From contig CALYDD020000394.1 of assembly GCA_944472135.2 (NCBI GenBank), positions 1 through 64,000 of the forward strand: a DNA stretch of 64,000 bases. Direction: 5' to 3'. A model generated the notes under the pieces. That model was not told the origin of the DNA. It saw only the letters and a list, made by a program, of their open reading frames with translations, and did not search any database. This DNA comes from Trichobilharzia regenti (lineage: Eukaryota > Platyhelminthes > Trematoda > Strigeidida > Schistosomatidae). Each line of letters starts with the position of its first letter. Positions within the stretch are counted from its first letter, which is position 1. Position numbers and translations under genes: made by a program. Below, piece by piece: positions 1 to 10,319 of the stretch.

Positions 1-80
1 AAACATTCACTGAAAGTATCATTACCAATAAAAAGGCATGCAACTACAGACATATCAGAAAGTAAACCATCACACCAATC

Positions 81-490
81 TTTTTGATGTTGTTTTGTTC
101 TCTGAGCTGGATGGTTAGTTCGCGAAGCTTTCATCACCTTACTGGGTGACATCCTCAGCGCATACTTCAATTTGAAGTGAGCTTTTAGATTTCTCCACGA
201 GTTTATTAATCATCTCTCCTGGTGACCTTGGACGTGATGGGTTGTTTGTGTGTGTTTTCACACCTTCTAGGTTACTTGTATTGGAACCGGTTGTTTCTTT
301 GACTTGAACTTTGACCCTTTGTGTGTGAAGTTTCTTCCTTATTGGTTGATAAATTTTGTCTATCTCGATGTGTCTATTGATTGATGATTCTCTGGAATAC
401 CAGCAAGCTTCTAAAAATTCTCTAGCATTCTTGTTATTTCCTCTGTCTAATATTTGAACGTTGTCCCAGTCGAATTGATGTCCGTAGTTG
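81..490 (-). repeat. PLE-A1 inverted terminal repeat (pseudo-LTR), 5' side
   Basis: This is the reverse complement of 1,589-1,991. It covers the C-terminal coding tail, the hammerhead-like core and the element's 3' terminus. The inner edge joins the element body at 488-491 through a shared TTG. Small indels, for example near 400-410, separate it from its partner. Confidence 0.88.
111..163 (-). ncRNA. Hammerhead-ribozyme-like core in PLE-A1 5' inverted repeat
   Basis: Read on the minus strand, the segment has the conserved CUGANGA box, a stem II with a short loop, and GAAA, followed by a short hairpin and a NUH-type site (CUA). It is the inverted copy of the motif at 1,912-1,964. Hammerhead ribozymes are known in PLE pseudo-LTRs. 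Activity is not shown here, and a stem I mismatch makes this copy probably weak. Confidence 0.55.
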
Positions 491-563
491 CGATCACTCC
501 ATCAACTCTGCTATCCGATTCCTAGAGAAAATCAGAGGCATCCAAATAGATGAACAAGAAATA

Positions 564-1631
564 ATGGTATCATTCGACTTGACAGCATTATATACAACCA
601 TCGGACAAAACTTAGCAAAAGAAACCATGGAGCAATTACTTAGCAACGACGAACAACTGCCACAACAATCGAAAATGCAACACTCAAGCTGGATGGAATG
701 CATAAATCTATGCCTAACAACATACTTCCAATTCAACGGCCAAATATATGAACAAGTCAAAGGAACACCCATGGGATCGCCAATATCAGGTTTGATTGCA
801 GAAGCAGTGATGCAAAGACTCGAAAATATAATTCTACCAAAGATCAAACCCAAGATTTGGATACGCTACGTCGACGAAACATTTGTAATCATCAAAAGAA
901 ACGAATTAGATAAAACTCACAACTTAATAAACAACGTCTTCAACGACATCAAATTCACAAGAGAAGAGGAATCCGAGAACAAAATACCATTTTTGGACGT
1001 CTTAGTCAAGCGAACAACCACAGGAGAATTAGAAACTCAAGCTTATAGGAAATCAACTCACACAGACCAAATACCGAATTACAACAGCAACAACCCAATA
1101 ACAGACAAAAGGAATTGCATGCAAACACTATTCAAGAGAGTAAGGACTCACTGCAGCACTCCCACCTTAAGAAAAATTGAAGAAAAGTATCTCATGGACG
1201 TCTTCCAAAAGAATGGATATCCACGGAATTTCATCAAGAGACATATACCCCCAAGCCAACCTACCAAAGCAAAAGCCACCAAGGAAAGCACAAAGAAAAT
1301 TGCCTTACCATATATAAAAGATATCTCAGAAATCACTACAAGACTCTTCAAACCTTTAGGAATTGACGTCGTACAAAAACCAACAAAGTCGCTGCACTCA
1401 ATTCTATGTCAACCGAAAGAATCAACAACGAAAGAAGACAAAACCAACATCATCTACAAAATAAACTGTACCAACTGCGAAAAACACTACATCGGCCAAA
1501 GTGGACGTCCCCTTCGTCTTCGTATCCACGAACATAAGCTAGCCGTCAAAAGACATGATATCCACTCCCTCATTTCACTACACACAGACAACTACGGACA
1601 TCAATTCGACTGGGACAACGTTCAAATATAG
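564..1631 (+). CDS. PLE-A1 reverse transcriptase / GIY-YIG endonuclease, partial and mutated
   Basis: The frame is open from about 492 but lacks the RT fingers, so the product is 5'-truncated; 564 is only the first ATG. RT landmarks are motif A (MVSFDLTALYTTIG, residues 1-14), GTPMGSPISGLIAEA (about 67-81), the catalytic box YVDE (about 102-105) and the palm motif IPFLDVLV (about 142-149). A linker follows, then a GIY-YIG domain from about residue 290 with CTNC, YIGQSGRP and RIHEH. Two defects are visible. The second catalytic Asp of YVDD (intact in PLE-A2) is Glu, and one T is missing at about 1,628 compared with PLE-A2, giving a premature stop. The C-terminal tail continues in another frame to a stop at 1,934-1,936. 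Such enzymes perform target-primed reverse transcription in the nucleus. This copy is probably dead. Confidence 0.9.
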   Translation: MVSFDLTALYTTIGQNLAKETMEQLLSNDEQLPQQSKMQHSSWMECINLCLTTYFQFNGQIYEQVKGTPMGSPISGLIAEAVMQRLENIILPKIKPKIWIRYVDETFVIIKRNELDKTHNLINNVFNDIKFTREEESENKIPFLDVLVKRTTTGELETQAYRKSTHTDQIPNYNSNNPITDKRNCMQTLFKRVRTHCSTPTLRKIEEKYLMDVFQKNGYPRNFIKRHIPPSQPTKAKATKESTKKIALPYIKDISEITTRLFKPLGIDVVQKPTKSLHSILCQPKESTTKEDKTNIIYKINCTNCEKHYIGQSGRPLRLRIHEHKLAVKRHDIHSLISLHTDNYGHQFDWDNVQI

Positions 1632-1936
1632 ACAAAGGAAATAACAAGAATGCTAGAGAATGTTTAGAAGCTTGGTATTCCAGTGAATCATCAATCAATA
1701 GACACATCGAGATAGACAAAATTTATCAACCAATAAGGAAGAAACTTCACACACAAAGGGTCAAAGTTCAAGTCAAAGAAACAACCGGTTCCAATACAAG
1801 TAACCTAGAAGGTGTGAAAACACACACAAACAACCCATCACGTCCAAGGTCACCAGGAGAGATGATTAATAAACTCGTGGAGAAATCTAAAAGCTCACTT
1901 CAAATTGAAGTATGCGCTGAGGATGTCACCCAGTAA
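1632..1936 (+). pseudogene. Frameshifted C-terminal tail of PLE-A1 ORF
   Basis: After the premature stop the reading frame resumes one base off and stays open through the conserved tail. It contains NNKNARE and HIEIDKIYQPIRKK and ends in EDVTQ followed by UAA at 1,934-1,936. The same tail is seen in PLE-A2 at 44,830-45,010, where a 4-base insertion and the solo LTR break it. The final codons lie inside the hammerhead-like core. Confidence 0.75.
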
Positions 1937-1964
1937 GGTGATGAAAGCTTCGCGAACTAACCAT
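1912..1964 (+). ncRNA. Hammerhead-ribozyme-like core in PLE-A1 3' terminal repeat
   Basis: CUGAGGA lies at 1,917-1,923 and GAAA at 1,943-1,946. Between them GUCACC pairs with GGUGAU to form stem II. After GAAA, an imperfect hairpin around UUCGCGAA can act as stem III and ends in CUA, a permitted NUH cleavage triplet. Stem I would pair AUG.G before the core with CCAU after it. In this copy one pair is mismatched (AUGCG), while PLE-A2 has the pairing AUGG. The motif overlaps the stop codon of the PLE ORF (UAA at 1,934-1,936). Hammerheads in PLE ends are an established family feature; self-cleavage of this copy is inference. Confidence 0.58.
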
Positions 1965-2034
1965 CCAGCTCAGAGAACAAAACAACATCAAAATCATCCA
2001 CCTGAGCTACAAATCTTCTCTATCATATCCAAAT

Positions 2035-3572
2035 CACCCCAATCAGTATGAAGTCAGTTATCTTGAGTTACAAATCAGCATTCCTAACTTTCCTGTTCGT
2101 ACCTACAAACTATCAGGAGGGTTCAAAATTGAAATTAAAACCAACTTAACAGGTGAGATTAGCTAAGAATATTTACTGGATAAATGTGAAGTAAGAATTC
2201 AAAATAAAACTATTTACCGATGTGAGTTTCACGCTGTTCGAGAATACATTTATGAAGGGAATGCTCTTCTTGGAACGGACCTGTGTGTAAATGTATTTAA
2301 ACATCATATCAATTCATGCTTATTATCTTGGAAAAATAGTGCTAGATAAATATTTGAAAAATGTGAATAGATTCATGGAATGCGGTCCATCTCAGGTATC
2401 CTCCTCAACGGTTAAATTATATACTGGATGCTGACAAAGTGACAAGAACCACACATAAAAATCAGTTGTCATAAAGTCAATTCACCATATAGGTCAGCGT
2501 TTTTGAGTGTGTATGCCAAACCTGAAAATACAGAAAATGATAATCAAAGTTGAGAGATTATGCAAAAGAATAGTTTCTAATACAGCACTCATCACAGCCT
2601 CTTTATTCCCTCGCATACTCAAGGATAATTTCTCAACATCTTCTACTGGTTATCAAAATGGAATGACACTGACCACACGCAATTACCCAATTCTCATAAT
2701 ATTAAATAAGGGCGAAATTGATTCTCTTCAAACATTCGTTTCCTGTGAGGTTGTTTTCTATCAACTTAGGAATAAATATCTCTATCGGTTGAATGAATTC
2801 TGATTTCCATTGGAATTGCTAGCTGACTGATCGAAATCGAGACTTCAGCGCTTTTAATTGATGCGTGACTACAGGGTTTTGAACATGTGAATCCAAATGA
2901 AATGATCACATAATATGTACGTTAAACTGGGTTGTAGATTGAAGCAAGTTGATAGCATGTTGAAGAAAGCAGAATTGAAATTCCCTGAACACGTATCCTT
3001 CAAGCCACAACCTCAATGCAAAGCGTTCCTCTTAACACTTAATCAGTGAGGAATCTCATAAGATAAGATAACTGTTTCAAGTCTGACAGTGTAGTTGCAT
3101 ATTTGTCAGATCTCACTGAAGTGTTCTGGTGGCTACTTCGTTCTCTCTAACTCAGAAGTAAAATGTTATATACAAGTACAATAACCGAATCTCATGTGAT
3201 AAATATGTGGATAAAAGTAGTATACACAATTGACATAAATCTTGGAACACACCTGCGAATAATCTAGCTCCCAAATAGGGTTCGTTAAAGTTTCTTAAAC
3301 AGTTGACATCTGAAAGAGTTTGTTAGTCATCGAAATTCCCAAAAATGTTCACTTACATTTCGTGGTGTCGTTGCCTGTTTTATGATTAATCATATCTAGT
3401 AGAAACAAGAGAATTGAGGAGAGCGACTTCATTAAACGGGACAGCTGTATTAGGTTAAGCATTCACTATGTAGAAAGCAGTGAGCCAATCAGTTATTATT
3501 GAAGCATGCATACACAGTAATGTATTCACTTTACAATAAAGTAAATATCATCAGTATGAGTAAAACTTTTTT
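2035..3572. other. Arm sequence without recognised gene
   Basis: This is ordinary duplication-arm DNA matching 28,410-26,906 in reverse. I see no domain-bearing ORF. A 165-bp piece of it (about 2,056-2,214) recurs as an extra copy inside the right-arm family C PLE at 25,449-25,615. Confidence 0.6.
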
Positions 3573-3715
3573 TTATTTTTGAATACAGCTTGATTCCACA
3601 CTGTAGTTTTGGCACAAGTATGGAATTTTCAGCGTGGTTATCGGTAGCCCAAATTTCGCAGGTCGACCATAGATATCAGGTGTGCATCGGTGAGGAGCAT
3701 TGTGGGATAGATCAA
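3573..3715 (-). mobile_element. 5'-truncated SINE (CR1-tailed type), left arm
   Basis: On the minus strand this shows the SINE body (GCGAAATTTGGGCTACCGAT), a tail with GCTGAAAATTCCATACTTGTG, and GTGTGGAATCAAGCTG before an A-rich end. The tRNA-like head is missing. The same copy is at 26,765-26,905 in the right arm, so it predates the duplication. A 78-residue minus-strand ORF here is only a read-through of the SINE and PLE end. Confidence 0.75.
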
Positions 3716-3721
3716 ATAAAG

Positions 3722-4890
3722 TATAATTATATTTCAATAGTTTACATACAATGATAACTGTTTTGTTATTGGTAATATTTCGAGCAAAATTACTACTGCC
3801 CGTGTTCACACACCAACTGTTGGAATTGTTTTATTCACACATGTATGATTTGTACTCAAATATATAGTTCACTATTATTATTGGTATGTTGACTCAATAA
3901 AATTCACTATGGAAATAGAGAATGAAATTGGGTAACTGCCTTTGTTAGACTGCAAAATACAAAGAACGACAGATGGTAGAATAAAAATGACGATATAGAG
4001 GAAAACCACACACTCTGAAAGATTCCTTGATTATCACTCTGATCATCCACTCACAGTAAAACGAGGATTAATACAAGGTCTTGCAGATAGAATACGTTGA
4101 CTTACAACAACACCGGAGGACCAGCGTGAAGAAATAAAAGTCCTATTCAAAATGCTACTCGAAAACAACTACGCTAAATAATTCACAAAGCATAATATAA
4201 AAAAGAGAAAAAAGAGGGTAAACCGGAGAAGAACAAGACGGAGGAGTGGAAAAAAACAGTCACAATACCATATAAAAATGGTACATCAGAGGCAATTCAA
4301 AGAAACCTCAAGAATATCGGCATTCGAACAACGTTTAAACCGACGAATCTAATCAAAAATAAAATAAATTCGCTGAAAGATCCTATCAAAATGATGGATA
4401 AAAACAATTTGATTCATAAAATGTCTTGTGCTGACTGTCTGACTAAATATATGGGACAGACGGCCAGATCACTCAAACGTCATACCAAACGTCAACCAAC
4501 AGGAACACAAGCCTTCAAGAATCTTGAAAAAAATTCATCGATAGCTGCACATGCATGAGACAAAGACCACAATATCAATTGGAGCAGTGTGTGTATTCTG
4601 AAAACTAACATGACCAAATGGAAAGAGAGACTTATAACAGAATCTGTAATCATTAAGGTCAAACTGGATACATGTAACAAGGGTGACTCAGTACAACTAC
4701 CAACAACTTGGAATATAATTCTGAATACAAGAAAAACATGAGTGAGCAAAAAATTGATGAGCTATATATATGGGCACAAATCATAAATGTGTGAATAAAA
4801 CAATTCCAACAGTGGTGTGAACACGAGCAGCAGTAATTTTCCTCAAAATATTACCAATATCAAAACAGTTATCATTGTGTGTAAACTTTA
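3722..4890 (+). pseudogene. PLE family C relic, left arm copy
   Basis: This is a degenerate PLE flanked by inverted terminal repeats: about 3,722-3,870 is the reverse complement of about 4,765-4,890. Between them, broken plus-strand frames encode the RT tail (MEIENEIG, IYRKTTHS-like) and a GIY-YIG region (YKMSCADC, YVGQT-like, HKRLTKR-like). These are recognised by comparison with the better copy at 56,385-57,600. Several stops and frameshifts rule out function. The right duplication arm carries the same insertion at 26,760-25,262, so it predates the duplication. Confidence 0.8.
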
Positions 4891-6957
4891 TTAAATGTCA
4901 TCAGCATGAACGTGTGCAATTTCCAGTTGGAGCGAGTGTGAGTGGATGTGAAGTGAATAAGGAGATATGCAGACGCGCGTTGATGAGTTCATCACTTTTC
5001 ACATGACATTATTATTATAAATCTCGTGTCAAGCTCCTCCATGTATTCACATTACTTAAACTCAAAGGTTGTCTACGAATTGGACGATGGGGAAAAAACT
5101 CGGAACAAAATATGACAAATATTTCATGCGAAGACGAAATGCATAAATCAAGTTAACCAAGTCATCATATCATGCACATGAAATAATTGTTTACATGCAT
5201 ATTGAAAAATCTTGGCTTCTTTTTCGAGAACCAAATCAGCATATTTCTGTTCAACACCTATGAAGGCGAAAGTGAGAATCATTTATTATACAGCACAAGA
5301 GACGGATTATTGTAAGCGACAGAATGTGACAAAACATCGAGGAACAATATGTACACAAAAGCTTGTGTAGGTTAATATAAGAACAGTGTTATTATGTATC
5401 CACATGAAGTCAGTCATCTTACCTTGAGACCTCCAAAGTTTATTTTTAATGACTTCTAACTTAGTTGACTGGCCTTAAAAAATGATAAAATGAGGAAAAC
5501 AGCGATTATTGTTCAAACCGAAACACGTATATATGATGTGAGAATGTGTTCATTTCGAACATCTAAATAGCTAGGTTGGTGGATATGTGATGCTTTCGAT
5601 TGGTGGTCAGCAAAAGATCATTTGGAGAATCAAACTTCCCTGAGAGCAGAGAATACAATCTTTACTCCACTCACTTCCTATTTCAGAAATGGAGGGATCG
5701 TCGACATAGAATTATTATTCGTCATTGACAGAGAGTGATGACTTCAGGTGACACTGCGAGTGGTGTTGGAAACACAATCAGTTTCCTTTCAGAAGTATGA
5801 TCATTGAATAGTCTTGGATAACACCGATAGGATAGAACAATATCATTGATGATAATGCAAAAAAGGTTTATTTGAAAATAAAGAGTCACAAATGCACAAT
5901 CATTTTAATATAGGCTTACTCTCGTTCATGGTGGCAAACACCAGCAGCGTTATCACAGATATGTAACGGTACATTGAGTTGAACATATTCTCTGCTTCCT
6001 TTGTTTTCTCTGGTTCTACTTTACAGCTTTTATACTCTTGCTGATGGTGAGTTGTCGTGTTGTAATGCATACGTCGGTTGATAAGAATAGTAGTGCTTAT
6101 CTTGTTTTCCATTTGTTAAATTAGGCCCTGTGTGTTGATTAGTTGTTGGTGGTTGGTCAAAAGAGTGAGTGTGTGAGTGTGTGTGTGTGTGGGGGAGGGG
6201 GTTGGTTGGCGTAAGTTCAGCATGACTTTAGTATTCTTGGTTTCACGCTAGAATGACTATTCTCTCCTATAGAACAAGTCGGTCTTATTCCACAATTCCT
6301 GCTGGATGTGGATGAAACTGAAGAGTAAGCGCAGTGTTCATTTATGTGGATAATATATGACAATTCAGTGAGGAAAGTTTTCCTTATCGACGAAGCAATC
6401 TTCTGCTGATGCAGAGTCCTAATTGCATTTACCGAGAATGTACAGTAGTCCATTATAGTGTAATATGGGTGACGTAATTGATAAATGTACTTAGAAATGA
6501 CTTCAAAACTAAAAAACAAACGATTAATTGCGTGATACTGAACAGTGCCAAGGTAGAGAGAGTTGGAAATTTGAAAAGGTTAAAATTGTTATTCAGTTAG
6601 CAGAAAGGTAGATGAGTTTCCATTCAACAGGTGTGGAGACGATCAGAAAACGTGCAAAATGAAAATGTTAGAGTGACAATGGTGAATCTATCATTATAGT
6701 AAACGCAAATAAATCATTTTAAAAATAATGAATTTACAAGGAACAACTAATGAAGAGGTTAAGACCACGGTCGATTAAGATACTTGACAAACGTTTTCTG
6801 CACACAGAGTTTGCTGTTTTACTGGCGAATGGCCAACGCAAATGTCGAAACCTAACAGCCTTTGTACTATTTGACCTCACATTGTAAATAATATTGAAAG
6901 ACGACTCTGACGGAGTTACGTGACTTGAATTCGCCAAGTGCTTGACATTTGAGGTAG
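4891..6957. other. Arm sequence, including a 730-bp left-arm-only stretch
   Basis: The stretch matches the right arm at 25,261-23,960 except about 5,507-6,236, which the right arm lacks. That part includes a GT-rich microsatellite and G-run at about 6,157-6,205. I saw no TE signature or gene in it. The ORFs at 6,217-6,519 and 6,734-6,937 recur in the right arm but have no recognisable domain. Confidence 0.55.
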
Positions 6958-6958
6958 T

Positions 6959-7055
6959 TTTTGATGTGGTTTTGTTCTCTGAGCTGGATGGTTAGTTTGC
7001 GAAGCTTTCATCACCTTACTGGGTGACATCTTCAGCGCATACTTCAATTTGAAGT
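6959..7055 (-). mobile_element. PLE family A stub: hammerhead-like core plus 3' terminus only
   Basis: This 97-bp minus-strand piece has the same 3' terminus as PLE-A1 and A2 and ends at the short palindrome ACTTCAAATTGAAGT just upstream of the hammerhead-like core. It is flanked by AGGTAGT on both sides (6,952-6,958 and 7,057-7,063), which reads as a target-site duplication. The right arm at about 23,935 has no insert, although it carries a short tandem repeat of the site. It is therefore an extremely 5'-truncated insertion made after the arms duplicated. Confidence 0.82.
6988..7040 (-). ncRNA. Hammerhead-ribozyme-like core in PLE-A stub
   Basis: The minus strand carries CUGAAGA, a stem II of GUCACC with GGUGAU, and GAAA, then GCUUCGCAAAC and CUA. 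It is the same architecture as at 1,912-1,964, with a different base at the free seventh position of the CUGANGA box. Activity is untested. Confidence 0.55.
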
Positions 7056-7062
7056 CAGGTAG

Positions 7063-7590
7063 TATCATCCATACCCTACCTAGCTCGTGTTCTGTGCGAT
7101 AAAGAAAGCATTAGGCGTGAAACCTTTAACTTATTAAATAGTCAGTAGAACAACTGGATCTCGTCTTTCCAACTCACATCATTTACAGGTACAACATTTT
7201 CTCTCTACCATTTTTTTCTCCTTTTGTGTTTATTTTTGTTATGTGCCGTTTTGTTTCTCTATTCCTTACAAACTCTACTTAAAACACTCTTGTTCGTTCT
7301 TTTACACTCTGTATATCTCGACTATTTTGCTATCGCTTACATCAGTAAATATGCTAGTAGTATCTACTTTTCTAACACCTTCAAACACTCTGTTTAAATT
7401 TTGGCTTTGCTACCGACATGCTAATATGTTGTTGTCAAAACTGATTGAGATAACTTTAATCTATGTAGAACTTTATTTATTGGTAATGTACTAACTGGAA
7501 GCAATATTGTAGTAAAATGCTGAGAATTCCATTCTGTATCACAAGTACTGATTTGGAATAAAGCTATTATTTTATCTTATCTTATCTGAA
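7063..7590 (+). mobile_element. CR1-like LINE 3' end, left arm
   Basis: This 5'-truncated fragment begins near sequence shared with the reverse complement of 16,019-16,080 (the segment GGTTTCACGCCTAATGCTTT in reverse). It ends in GGAATAAAGCTATT followed by a TCTTA-type microsatellite tail. The terminal 90 bases match the 3' end of the LINE at 41,303 in reverse. The right arm has the same fragment at 23,403-23,935. No coding capacity of note; the 83-residue ORF is incidental. Confidence 0.78.
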
Positions 7591-10319
7591 TTGCATTATC
7601 GTTCTACAAACGAAGCCAGCTAATGTTCACAGATGTGTTTGGAAAGTGTACACATCGTGCTGCCAATATAACTACCTCGAAAGGAACACACATTGAATTG
7701 ATGGCTGTTCATTCTTCACACATCCACTGATTATTTGTCAGCTGTAGACATTGACCCGGAGCCCATTTGAAAAGAAGGCCTTTCTAGGTGAAATTGATAC
7801 GCTGTTGTTCAGATTATTAGCTGCCGCATGACCTCTCAGCTCAACGTCCATCAGTTTTTTCGCACCGTTTACATTCCTTCAGGTTTTCGCATTAATTTCG
7901 TGTTTTCCTCGTTGAATCTCGAAGGACATCCATATTCATGAGAACACACCTGATTCTCTCCATTTCACCATCGATTTCAACAGTGAGAATTAGTCTTCTT
8001 ATTATTGAGGATAAGAAGTGGATCAGAATCGGCTATCTTCCAAAAGGCATCAAATTATGCTAATTCAGGTATCGAACATTCGATCTGCATTTCCTGTAGA
8101 CTGATTTTCAAGAAAACCCTCAAATCCCCGTTTAGATCCCCCTCAAAATGCATTCGGTATTCAATTTTGCATACACTTCATTCAGAAGTATTTGCGGAAA
8201 TGAAAACTCAATTCCAAATAATCAAAGTGACAAATGATATCTGTGAATACTCGCTACATCATAACTCCCTGCAGAATGTGAGTCGCGTTCAAGACTTCAC
8301 ATAACGAAGTGTAATAAGGTTTCGTGTAGATTACATTGTAAATATGCCTTACTCGTCGTGAAGTGACTGTCACTCAACCTGTTTCATGTCAAAAGGATGG
8401 TACAACTTCAATACTTAGACGTCAATGACCTGAACATCTTGTGTGCAATTGGAAGATAGAAGAACTCGGAACACATCTTCTATGATTATGGAGAGATACA
8501 TCCCCCAACACACATCAAGCAGAAATTTTGTCAAAGGATTCAAGTAGGAGTAAGAATGGTGACAGTGGATTTTCAGAATATTTTGCTTTAATCGGTGTTG
8601 CATGAAATATATTCACTAGATCTCCTTTCACATGTAGACTGATGGAAATATCGCTTAACTGAACACCACCTGAAGGTTTTTGTAGTGATCTGTGAAACAC
8701 TAGACGCCAATGCTCAACAGACTCGTCCGTTGGCCTTAGACATGGGAATAACAAGTGGCATGGCTAATCCTTGGAATATTTCAGATATGAAATGACTAAA
8801 GGAATACCTAAGGACAACATAGGGTGACCCTTGTGTTTTCAAACTGATCATTGCACGAGAAATTGTGAGTGATGATGTAACTGTCTTAGGATCCAATATT
8901 CCCACTGCAAGCCGAGTCACATCCCTTATTCAATATCAGCCAGCGATATCTGCAGATAATTCTCAAAATAAAGTGTGCATCACTACACAGCAATTCTGTT
9001 TGAAATAACGTTAGGATTACTGTGTTTCACATAAGCGAAGTGAAGTGAAATGAAGATAATGAGAATGTTTGTGTGATAACTAAACATCTACAAAATACAC
9101 AGGAATGTCACATAGATAATAAAACGTATTTCATTTCAAAGAATAAATCACGCCATATACTTCTGTAACAAAAACAACGGAGTATTGAGAGGGGGACACA
9201 GACCAGAAGAGTTGCTCTCTCACACATAGACTGGTGATCATTGATCATGATTATTCATTAGCTGGTGGCTTAATTAATAAAATCTGTCGTCGTACGACTG
9301 GACATGCCACGTTTGTTAAAAACAACATTGTTGTAATTGATGCTGACAAGAATTTTAGAGGTCACTTTCTTATTCAATAATTTGTAAATTTCATCATTTT
9401 TTATATTTTATTTATACAATTTCAACTAACTAGAGCTAGTAGAGTTGTAGTTCTTCAGTAGTCTTATTGGTAATACTGGTTGTCGCTCTTACACTGACAT
9501 ACAATCACACGCATATGATGGAACATTCATGCTGGTTTCGTCTTCTTCTTCCTCCTCATATTCCAATAAGGAGAGAGTTGGTTAACGACTTGGAAGGTCG
9601 ATCAGCCCACTGGATATTGAGATATCCGTTGGGAGCGTTGTTTTGGAGAGTGATGATTACTTCAAAACTGAAGCATGCAGTTGACAGAAGATTGTCCGCA
9701 CTCACACCTCAACGATGTATCTGCAATATTCATGCACACTCGAGATTTCAATGAACACGGTAGGTGTCAAGGAAGTTAACCGTATGTTCCCTATGTTCTG
9801 AAGAGGCTCGAATCGACACTCATACTACGTACACTATCGACTCTTACTTCAAAACACAATGAATGACAAGAAATTGTATTCTTCAGCGGTTACAATCAAT
9901 TCTCTTTATGAAGTCTATCAACAAATGTTTAACAATGAATGTATTGTACTACCATTCGTATTCTCTCGTCTTCTTACAACTTCTAAACGATTGAATCACT
10001 CCGCCAATGGCGACCAAGTCCAAAAAACCATCGTTCAATGCTCACAGTCATTCACAGTAGGTATTCTCGTCTTTCCTCTCAGGTTGCATTCATACGTCAA
10101 CGTCCCATTGATGGCATGTCACCTTTTGACTTATTCACACTGATTGTTTTTCTTCCTAGTTTACCACAAATCTTGAGGCGTCTCATTGTCCTTCTGTGAT
10201 GATAACATTGGTAGTGTATTGTTATGCGACTGTGGTTGTGTTTGTCGAATTGAGTATGACTCAAATCTCGGAATGTTTGTGATAAGTCATTGACATTTCA
10301 CAGCTGATGAAGGGGTATT
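7591..10319. other. Arm sequence without recognised gene
   Basis: It is collinear in reverse with 23,402-20,700. Several short ORFs (8,005-8,304 plus; 8,515-8,754 and 8,714-8,920 minus; 9,467-9,754 and 9,859-10,143 plus) stay open in both arms, but I recognise no domain or splice structure. The differences between arms include amino-acid changes, so conservation may simply reflect the recent duplication. Confidence 0.5.

Larger units (their letters stand above)
81..1991 (+). mobile_element. Penelope-like element family A, copy 1, with inverted terminal repeats
   Basis: The element consists of an inverted 3'-end copy (81-490), a 5'-truncated body starting at about 491, and the plus-strand 3' end (1,589-1,991). 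The body encodes RT plus a GIY-YIG nuclease. The two terminal copies are reverse complements with few differences, and the 5' junction shares a TTG microhomology. It sits in the left duplication arm. The right arm has the uninterrupted site near 28,405, and a 10-base flank (71-80 and 2,035-2,044, one mismatch) looks like a target-site duplication. About 42 extra bases (1,992-2,034) lie between the usual 3' end and the second flank. An inverted 3' fragment at the 5' side is a known PLE arrangement. Confidence 0.9.
1589..1991 (+). repeat. PLE-A1 terminal repeat (pseudo-LTR), 3' side
   Basis: This is the plus-strand 3' end of PLE-A1, the reverse complement of 81-490. It contains the last codons of the ORF (in a shifted frame), the hammerhead-like core at 1,912-1,964 and a terminal run ending in ACATCAAAA. 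The same terminus ends PLE-A2 (44,152) and the stub at 6,959. Confidence 0.88.

Noticed and set aside
494..853. 119-residue minus-strand ORF (also 45,782-46,141 plus)
   Set aside because: Antisense shadow of the PLE family A reverse transcriptase.
8515..8920. ORFs open in both arms of the inverted duplication (with 22,072-22,477)
   Set aside because: No recognisable domain or start context. The arms are similar enough that shared open frames are expected without selection.
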